Source of the DNA: a virus | DNA length: 64,000 bases | IMG/VR virus record: IMGVR_UViG_3300042566_001780 | Coordinates: 227,688 to 291,687 of that record | Strand: one strand, 5' to 3' | Shown: piece after piece, positions 58,833-64,000 of the stretch | Position numbering within the stretch: the stretch's first letter is position 1 | How the letters are laid out: every line of letters starts with the position of its first letter | The notes under the pieces: model-generated | Told to the model about the DNA's origin: nothing | Seen by the model: the letters and a program-made list of their open reading frames with translations, nothing else | The model's database searches: none | Made by a program: the position numbers and the translations under genes

Positions 58833-59099
58833 ATGAGCCAGCTTCCTCTCATCACTATTGGTCAAATTTACTTGCACCCATCGTACAACGAATACATGGT
58901 GGTGACAAAGTACAATCGTGGTGATGTGAACTTTTCTGGTCCTGGTTTTTCTGGTAAATGCTGGGTTGAAGCATTCTTGCAAAAGTTTCAACCCGTTGAT
59001 CCTGCCGATATCACAGAGGCAGAGAAAACTGTTCTTCTGTCTTTTGGGGTGCCAAACTTGTTGGTTGGTTGGTTTGAACCTTATTGTGAAGAAGATTGA
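58833..59099 (+). CDS. Small phage protein, 88 aa
   Basis: The product (MSQLPLITIGQIYLHPSYNE) is beta-rich, with NEYMVVTKYNRGDVNFSG and a helical tail ITEAEKTVLLSFGVPNL. TTTGGAG precedes ATG 58833. It is expressed from the bracketed promoter. The last 89 bases overlap a convergent gene. Function unknown. Confidence 0.5.
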   Translation: MSQLPLITIGQIYLHPSYNEYMVVTKYNRGDVNFSGPGFSGKCWVEAFLQKFQPVDPADITEAEKTVLLSFGVPNLLVGWFEPYCEED

Positions 59100-59529
59100 G
59101 ATTCAAACTTGAATTAGTCAACACAAAATTTTCACCATGTAAAATCTTGTAGTTGCTACATTCTTCACATTCTAGATGGAGGGCTTGCTGTTTAGTGAGC
59201 CCTCCATTTATCACTTCAAAGTCAAGAATAATTGCTGTAACTCCGTCATAAAGTTTCGGGTCATACAAAGCCGACTTTCCAGTTCTTGTAGTTGTTTTGC
59301 AGTTTAGGAATTCGCTTTTGTGTTGATGTAGTCTTTGTTCTATTTTCTTCTGGTGACTTTGGCCAATATAGTACCATGTGCTTTTTGGATGAAGATCTAT
59401 TTTTAGCACATAAACAGAAAACATCCCTGGCACATGCTTATCACCCTGAAAAGACGACTGTACTGGGAAAGAAGATAAGAATCTTTTCCAGTCTCTAGAA
59501 ATTTGGTCTAAACAGGGTGGTGCATGCAT
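59011..59529 (-). CDS. GIY-YIG-like nuclease
   Basis: ATG 59529 is the first ATG in frame and gives 172 aa. FSVYVLKIDL and TWYYIGQSHQKKIEQRLHQH match the GIY-YIG core with the conserved Arg in EQRLHQH, and ALHLECEECSNYKI offers the catalytic Glu. It may be a homing or DNA-repair type nuclease. A late-type box ends only six bases before the ATG, so the leader would be very short. Its 3' end overlaps the convergent gene by 89 bases. Confidence 0.65.
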   Translation of the reverse strand: MHAPPCLDQISRDWKRFLSSFPVQSSFQGDKHVPGMFSVYVLKIDLHPKSTWYYIGQSHQKKIEQRLHQHKSEFLNCKTTTRTGKSALYDPKLYDGVTAIILDFEVINGGLTKQQALHLECEECSNYKILHGENFVLTNSSLNLNLLHNKVQTNQPTSLAPQKTEEQFSLPL

Positions 59530-59534
59530 CTTGT

Positions 59535-59542
59535 TATTTAGC
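59535..59542 (-). promoter_or_regulatory. Late-type promoter (GCTAAATA) for GIY-YIG gene
   Basis: GTGCTAAATAACAAG on the minus strand ends next to ATG 59529. Confidence 0.45.
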
Positions 59543-59597
59543 ACATAGAATGTTACACTTTTTGCGCAAACTGTTACATTCTCCAACCCAAAAACTT

Positions 59598-59638
59598 AGG
59601 TTGAGTGTTATATAATTCATTCATCAACAACTCAACCT
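59598..59638 (+). promoter_or_regulatory. Promoter -10 box inside an inverted repeat
   Basis: AGGTTGAGT (59598-59606) and ACTCAACCT (59630-59638) flank TATAAT (59611-59616). The arms equal the core of those at 19032-19077. The leader then has ACGGAG before ATG 59658. Confidence 0.55.
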
Positions 59639-59657
59639 GTTAAAACGGAGTTTTCAA

Positions 59658-60650
59658 ATGAGCAACACAGCAAAAGTCACCTGGAACGATGCACTGGGCC
59701 GCTGGGAAGCGCTTTTCAATGGTGAAGTTCTGGCTTCTCGTCGGGACTTCAAAGGTGGTATCGATTATCTGCGGAACGCAATTGAAGGCGGTTTCAATCT
59801 TCGTGCAAAGAAATTCAATGTGACGAAGATCGAAATTGTCAATGCTCCTGTTGAAGCAGAGTTTGATGATTCTGATGGCGACGCTCAAATTGCTCGTGAA
59901 CATGAAGTGTTCCCCATCAACGAGCGTTTTGCCATCATGGAAGACTACATTGACATGGTGAGTCAATTCCAATTGGCTTCTACGGTGGTCACTGGCGAAG
60001 GTGGTCTTGGTAAAAGCTACACCGTCATGAAGACACTGTCGGCCAATGGTCTTCGTGATGTTGGTTCGATGGAGCCTGGCGAACGATTCCTTGCTGGCCG
60101 CGGTTATGTGGTGGTCAAAGGGTTCTCTACTGCTAAGGGCCTGTTTCGTACACTGTATGAGAACCGCAACAAGATCGTAGTCTTTGACGATCTGGATTCT
60201 ATCCTGAAGCAAGCTGATGCAGTCAATTTGCTTAAGGCTGCACTCGATTCCTACGATACTCGTATTGTGACGTGGAATTCTGAAAGCTCTTTTGGAGGTG
60301 ATGATGATCTGCCAAAGTCTTTCGAATTCACCGGTGGTGTGATCTTCATCTCCAACTTGCCAAAGCACAAGATTCCCCAAGCAATTCGTAGCCGGGCAAT
60401 GTGTGCAGACGTCAGCATGACTCGCAGTGAAGTTGTTGAGCGTATGCGAGTGATTGCAGTCTCTGAAGAATTCATGCCTGGGTTTGAAGTGGAGCATAAG
60501 CTTGAGGCTCTGGAATTTGTTGCAGAAAATGCACATAATCCGCTCATTACTGAACTGAACCTTCGTTCTTTGGTCAACGTGGTCAAAGCACGTGCTGCAA
60601 AGCCTGATAGCTGGAAACGCCTTGGACTGTACTCGATGATCAACTCTTGA
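59658..60650 (+). CDS. AAA+ ATPase, early-type paralogue
   Basis: The 330-aa protein has Walker A TGEGGLGKSYTVMK, Walker B KIVVFDDLDSILKQ, LLKAALDSYDTRIVTWNSES, GGVIFISNLPKHKIPQAIRS and MTRSEVVERMRVI. These blocks align one-to-one with the late AAA+ at 34150, so the two are paralogues, but this one lacks the capsid-targeting-like start and acidic insert. Its promoter is sigma70-like. Function unknown. Confidence 0.75.
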   Translation: MSNTAKVTWNDALGRWEALFNGEVLASRRDFKGGIDYLRNAIEGGFNLRAKKFNVTKIEIVNAPVEAEFDDSDGDAQIAREHEVFPINERFAIMEDYIDMVSQFQLASTVVTGEGGLGKSYTVMKTLSANGLRDVGSMEPGERFLAGRGYVVVKGFSTAKGLFRTLYENRNKIVVFDDLDSILKQADAVNLLKAALDSYDTRIVTWNSESSFGGDDDLPKSFEFTGGVIFISNLPKHKIPQAIRSRAMCADVSMTRSEVVERMRVIAVSEEFMPGFEVEHKLEALEFVAENAHNPLITELNLRSLVNVVKARAAKPDSWKRLGLYSMINS

Positions 60651-60669
60651 TCAACACCCACAACTAACG

Positions 60670-60692
60670 AAAGGGACCCTTAGGGTCCCTTT
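60670..60692 (+). terminator. Intrinsic terminator after AAA+ gene
   Basis: AAAGGGACCC and GGGTCCCTTT form a 10-bp stem around TTA, about 20 bases after the AAA+ stop. Confidence 0.75.
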
Positions 60693-60783
60693 CCATTTGT
60701 GGATGTGCAACTATTCCACAGAGATTTCATGATCACCGGGACTCACCTAATTGATCAGAAAACAATGCTCATGACCTCTACTC

Positions 60784-60791
60784 GCTAAATA
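60784..60791 (+). promoter_or_regulatory. Late-type promoter (GCTAAATA)
   Basis: CTCGCTAAATAATC lies 34 bases before ATG 60826 and should serve the two genes 60826-61937. Confidence 0.6.
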
Positions 60792-60825
60792 ATCAAAATT
60801 AGCATGTGAAAAGGCATTAAGCATA

Positions 60826-61236
60826 ATGACTGATCAGCAAAGAGAACTTATCTTAAATGAAGCTAGTAATGCAGCTATCACATTAGATCACCAGCTTAAT
60901 AACCTGATGGATGTGTATGATTCCTTTATTGACACATCAAGCGATGATATAAATTCAATCTTATTTGAAGATTTGATCATATCAATTGAAGCTTTAAGTA
61001 TACTACCTGGATTAATTGCAATGGAATTAATTTCATGGAAATCTGGGACTTCTAGTATACCTTTGATGGAATTTGATGTAGACATTATTAATGAATTTGC
61101 TATTCATTTGAATTCGATAGTTCATTTTCTCAAATTACACAATGCTTCATTAATAGGTTTTGATAACAAAAAAGTTGACATGTCACTTATGATCATACGC
61201 ACTGCAAATCAATTGCTTGGAACAGCACGAGTCTGA
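60826..61236 (+). CDS. Helical phage protein, 136 aa
   Basis: The product (MTDQQRELILNEASNAAITL) is acidic and nearly all helical, with a hydrophobic middle (FEDLIISIEALSILPGLIAM). It is first behind a late-type promoter and followed by a capsid-targeting-like gene, so a virion role is likely. No family recognised. Confidence 0.5.
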   Translation: MTDQQRELILNEASNAAITLDHQLNNLMDVYDSFIDTSSDDINSILFEDLIISIEALSILPGLIAMELISWKSGTSSIPLMEFDVDIINEFAIHLNSIVHFLKLHNASLIGFDNKKVDMSLMIIRTANQLLGTARV

Positions 61237-61238
61237 AA

Positions 61239-61937
61239 ATGAAATTACTCAAAGAACTTTTAGAAGGTAAACTTGAAAAGGAATCTATCTTTTCAGTTCA
61301 CATCCCAGCATTTGTTTTCAATGGGCGTGATTACCACTATGACGTAGCAAAAATCCGTGTCATGGCAACCTCAGAACAACATGCTATTGATATTGTGAAT
61401 GATCACAAGGTAGATGTCATTCGATTTTTGACATCACAACGATCTTCTCCATCAAATAAAAAGCTGATTGATCCAAAGAAGCAGGTTAAGGACGCAATCG
61501 TTTTCAAGCCATCTTATTTTGCTAAGAAGACATCAATTGTTCACAGCAAGTCAGTGCTCACTGATCATGGTGGATTCAAAACAATTCATTTGACTAATGC
61601 TTTGACTGAAGCACTTGACGATAGATTGTTGACAGCTGCAAGCTATGCATTCACTTTAGTTAAGAACTCTAGAGAAGGCATTGGCAATCAAGTTGATGAA
61701 CCAACTTTTATTGGTAATAACACTATGGAATTCGGTATTCGCGATTTCGGGCAATGGGAAATGTCGGAAGGCGAAGAAGATGATGGTGATTATGATTGGA
61801 TGGTGCCAAAAGAATCTACAATTGCTAAGTTGAAAGCTTATCTTGAAACAGCAAAAAAGCATCATCCAGTCATAGAATACGATTTTCATATTGGTGAAAA
61901 ATCGTGGATCTATGTTTCAATCAAATTAGTGGGTTGA
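61239..61937 (+). CDS. Late protein with capsid-targeting-like start, 232 aa
   Basis: The product starts MKLLKELLEGKLEKESIFSV, with two possible L-x-E sites. The body is mixed alpha/beta (VHIPAFVFNGRDYHYDVAKI, EQHAIDIVNDHKVDVIRFL) and ends with KSWIYVSIKLVG. No domain recognised. It shares the late promoter at 60784. A packaged internal protein is inferred. Confidence 0.55.
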   Translation: MKLLKELLEGKLEKESIFSVHIPAFVFNGRDYHYDVAKIRVMATSEQHAIDIVNDHKVDVIRFLTSQRSSPSNKKLIDPKKQVKDAIVFKPSYFAKKTSIVHSKSVLTDHGGFKTIHLTNALTEALDDRLLTAASYAFTLVKNSREGIGNQVDEPTFIGNNTMEFGIRDFGQWEMSEGEEDDGDYDWMVPKESTIAKLKAYLETAKKHHPVIEYDFHIGEKSWIYVSIKLVG

Positions 61938-61991
61938 AAAAGCATTAACTTTTAGTTAGAATAGAACCATCTATGTCAAAAGGATGGTTCT
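61934..61991 (+). promoter_or_regulatory. Strong sigma70-like promoter with leader hairpin
   Basis: TTGAAA (61934-61939), a 17-base spacer and TAGAAT (61957-61962) form the best promoter in the window. AGAACCATC (61963-61971) and GATGGTTCT (61983-61991) are perfect arms next to ATG 61992. A start near 61969 would remove most of the left arm, freeing AAAAGGA and the start codon. Confidence 0.65.
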
Positions 61992-62774
61992 ATGGAAAAA
62001 AGTTCACACGATTCCCTCGGCGATCGGATGAAAGCTTATGAAGCTGCATCAACCGATCGATATGCAGTTAAGGGACACCCGCTCATTGCACGACTTGATG
62101 GTCGTAGCTTTCACACCTACACCAAAGGTTTTCACCGACCATATGACATCAACCTGTCGTCGCTTATGATAGGTTTAGCATCTGCACTAGTTGAGGAATT
62201 CCATGCAAATGTTGGATATGTCCAATCTGATGAAATTTCTCTGATGTGGTATGTAGCAGAAGACGCCTTACAAGAATATCCATTTGCTGGCCGTTTCCAA
62301 AAACTCGATTCTGTACTTGCGAGTTTTGCTGGTGCTTGGTTCAACCGCCGGTCAAACATTCTCAAGATCAAAGAAGATCAACTTGCTACTTTTGACTGTA
62401 GGTCCTTCAATGTACCTTCTAAAGATGAGGCGCTCAATATCTTTAAGTGGAGGCAGTGGGATTGTAGGAAAAACGCTGTGAGTATGGCTGCTCACACTTA
62501 CTATTCTGCAAAATTCTTGCATGGTATGAAACGCGATGAGATGATCTTTCTTTTGAAAGACGAAGTTCATGTAGATTTTGACAAGTATCCAGAATTTTTC
62601 AAAGATGGCACTTTTGTGAAAAAAGTTCAGGTAGAACGCCACTTGACTCCAGAAGAATGTGATAAAATTCCTCTTGAACATCGACCTACTGGTCCTGTGA
62701 TGAGGTCAGAAATGAAGACCTTCTATGTGGACAGTGGTCAAAAAGAAGATTTTGAGAAATTCATTTTTGGCTGA
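61992..62774 (+). CDS. Thg1-like 3'-5' RNA polymerase (tRNA-His guanylyltransferase family)
   Basis: The 260-aa protein has DSLGDRMKAYEAA, LIARLDGRSFHTYTKGFHRP (metal-binding D36) and YVQSDEISLMWY (D80, E81), then GRFQKLDSVLASFAGAWF, all conserved in Thg1 and Thg1-like proteins. These enzymes add nucleotides to RNA 5' ends in the 3'-5' direction and can repair truncated tRNAs. In a phage it may repair or edit tRNAs together with RNA ligase 1. The gene has its own strong promoter. Confidence 0.88.
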   Translation: MEKSSHDSLGDRMKAYEAASTDRYAVKGHPLIARLDGRSFHTYTKGFHRPYDINLSSLMIGLASALVEEFHANVGYVQSDEISLMWYVAEDALQEYPFAGRFQKLDSVLASFAGAWFNRRSNILKIKEDQLATFDCRSFNVPSKDEALNIFKWRQWDCRKNAVSMAAHTYYSAKFLHGMKRDEMIFLLKDEVHVDFDKYPEFFKDGTFVKKVQVERHLTPEECDKIPLEHRPTGPVMRSEMKTFYVDSGQKEDFEKFIFG

Positions 62775-62776
62775 AA

Positions 62777-63577
62777 ATGCAAAAGCAACTGTTGATTGGG
62801 TCAGTGGCCGCTTACCATTGGCTTAGTGGTAAAGTTGAATATCGTGCACCACGTGACATCGATATTTTGACTCCAGCCTCAATCAGCAGTAGTTCGCGTC
62901 ATATTTGTAACATTGAAACTCAGTGGCATGATCTTGCTGAGGAAATTATTGAGACATCAAGGGACAAAGTCTTTTGTGATCTTGATTTGCTGTATACACT
63001 AAAAGTGTCGCATGCATATTGGGATATTCACTGGCAAAAAACTACCTTTGACATTGTCACCTTCAACCGATTTGGTGTTACAATCAACCAAGATCTTCAT
63101 GATGGTCTTGTGAAAATGTGGTCTGTTATTCATGGACCTAAGAAAGTCAATCTTAACAAAAAGGTAGATGAATTTTTCACAGAGCACGTGAAGCGTGAAT
63201 ACGATCATGAAATTTTGCATGAGCTGGTAGCATTCAACCAAAAACCAATGCATACTTTGATCAGACCAGATCTACAATCTGTTTGGGTAGATAAAGGAAT
63301 GTTTTTTGATTTGCCTTTTGAAAAGCAAATTGAAACAGCTCTTGAAGAGATGATGGTAATAGCAATTGAGCGCAGTCACTTGAGTATCAAGAGTCCTAAT
63401 CTTGTAAAAGTATCTTCACTTCATAAAGCGCATAAACTTCTTGTAACATCAATGACTAAAGGTTGGTTTGCTCAATTTTTGGTTGAAAATATTGAAAATC
63501 TTCTTGGAAATCAAACTAAGAAACGTTGTTTGGATAAAATCAATTCTGTTTTGCACCTTTTGGAAACCACATCATGA
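62777..63577 (+). CDS. Nucleotidyltransferase-fold protein, 266 aa
   Basis: The product starts MQKQLLIGSVAAYHWLSGKV followed by RAPRDIDILTP (D27, D29) and a later KTTFDIVTFN Asp, matching the GS...DxD...D pattern of minimal nucleotidyltransferases. The rest is helical. It starts two bases after the Thg1 stop, so it may act on the same RNA targets. The substrate is unknown. It could also be an antitoxin-like or inactive member. Confidence 0.6.
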   Translation: MQKQLLIGSVAAYHWLSGKVEYRAPRDIDILTPASISSSSRHICNIETQWHDLAEEIIETSRDKVFCDLDLLYTLKVSHAYWDIHWQKTTFDIVTFNRFGVTINQDLHDGLVKMWSVIHGPKKVNLNKKVDEFFTEHVKREYDHEILHELVAFNQKPMHTLIRPDLQSVWVDKGMFFDLPFEKQIETALEEMMVIAIERSHLSIKSPNLVKVSSLHKAHKLLVTSMTKGWFAQFLVENIENLLGNQTKKRCLDKINSVLHLLETTS

Positions 63578-63960
63578 TCGAAATCTCTAATCCACAATCT
63601 ATCAGCAAAGAAGCTGTCGGCATCCTAATCAATGCGCTGAACAACAAAAATTTTGATAGTTTTTGTAATGCGGCCTGGCTCAACTACTCAGCTGAGCGTC
63701 AAAACCTTGATGTGTATGATCCAGTCACAAATCGCCTGATTTTCACTGGTGAAAAAGTTCATGCATCTGGCGGTGAAGGCGATGGTGCTTCCCTTGAGAT
63801 TGTTTTTGAATGCAAGAAAATCAATGAAGATTCCTCTACTGAAGAGTTCTTCTTCAAGATTGAAGGAAACTACAGCTCATGGGCCGATAATGGCTATGAG
63901 CGCACTATCACTATTGTGAAACCTGAGCCCCGTACTGTAATTTTTTACGAACCTGCCTGA
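63574..63960 (+). CDS. Small phage protein, 128 aa
   Basis: The product (MIEISNPQSISKEAVGILIN) has an alpha-helical start and a beta-rich second half (LEIVFECKKINEDSSTEEFF, TVIFYEPA). It overlaps the previous gene by four bases. No domain recognised. Confidence 0.55.
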   Translation: MIEISNPQSISKEAVGILINALNNKNFDSFCNAAWLNYSAERQNLDVYDPVTNRLIFTGEKVHASGGEGDGASLEIVFECKKINEDSSTEEFFFKIEGNYSSWADNGYERTITIVKPEPRTVIFYEPA

Positions 63961-63973
63961 AAGGAAAATTCAA

Positions 63974-64000
63974 ATGTCTACTTTGCTTGAAATTCTGAAA
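63974..64000 (+). CDS. Start of a gene cut by the window end
   Basis: AAGGAAAATT precedes ATG 63974, which encodes MSTLLEILK before the window ends. Only the first nine residues are seen, so no call is possible. Confidence 0.4.

Overview
The window is part of a large, AT-rich, tightly packed genome of a tailed phage from the wider T4-like world, probably a jumbo myovirus of a Gram-negative host. The evidence is a T4-type two-subunit DNA topoisomerase II, T4-type RNA ligase 1, thymidylate synthase plus a hydroxymethylase-type paralogue, T4-like structural proteins with repetitive tail fibres, and recurrent (T/G)CTAAATA or TATAAATA boxes like T4 late promoters in front of structural and internal-protein genes. 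Sigma70-like -10 boxes (TATAAT, TACAAT, TAGAAT) precede the other units. The GC-rich genes around 21.7-24.3 kb resemble prophage genes of Burkholderiales, which weakly suggests a beta-proteobacterial host. No tRNA, CRISPR array or integrase was seen.

Layout. 1-5.1 kb: leftward tail-fibre genes with a small fibre-assembly-like gene and one rightward nucleotidyltransferase. 5.2-11.6 kb: nucleotide metabolism and replication (pyrimidine hydroxymethylase, FeS helicase, AAA+ ATPase, two P-loop nucleotide kinases, YqeY-like protein, deoxyribosyltransferase-like protein). 11.6-27.7 kb: about 44 small, mostly unrecognised, translationally coupled rightward genes, several zinc-binding or membrane proteins. 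27.7-29.5 kb: UvrD-like helicase and a Lar-like protein. 29.5-34.1 kb: a leftward array of repeat proteins interrupted by an IS607-type element (serine recombinase plus TnpB). 34.1-41.1 kb: AAA+ ATPases and a sugar cassette (glycosyltransferase-like, UDP-galactopyranose mutase, cytidylyltransferase). 41.1-49.5 kb: macro-domain protein, small genes and the fragmented topoisomerase. 49.5-54.6 kb: DnaJ-like, SLOG-like, ThyA, RNA ligase 1, YqhA. 54.6-56.5 kb: leftward PhoH and small genes. 56.6-64 kb: structural protein, GIY-YIG nuclease, AAA+ ATPase, Thg1-like polymerase, nucleotidyltransferase.

The standout is the topoisomerase large-subunit locus (42942-47990). The gene is in three pieces separated by two homing-endonuclease genes. 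Pieces 1 and 2 carry the halves of a split intein placed exactly inside the TOPRIM EGD|SA motif. Piece 3 is interrupted after its DxDxDG motif by a stop codon and a 47-nt gap with every hallmark of the T4 gene 60 translational bypass (GGA take-off, UAG, UUCG-capped hairpin, GAG, GGA landing). The first endonuclease gene has a 17-bp hairpin over its ribosome binding site with a TATAAATA late promoter in the loop. One essential enzyme therefore seems to need protein trans-splicing, ribosome hopping and subunit assembly.

Two wider patterns also stand out. Eight proteins start with an MKLxxLxE-like peptide resembling the T4 capsid-targeting sequence, and most lie behind late-type promoters, which points to packaged internal proteins. 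At least seven sigma70-like promoters have the -10 box or start point inside or next to an inverted repeat, so read-through RNA would fold the hairpin and newly started RNA would not.
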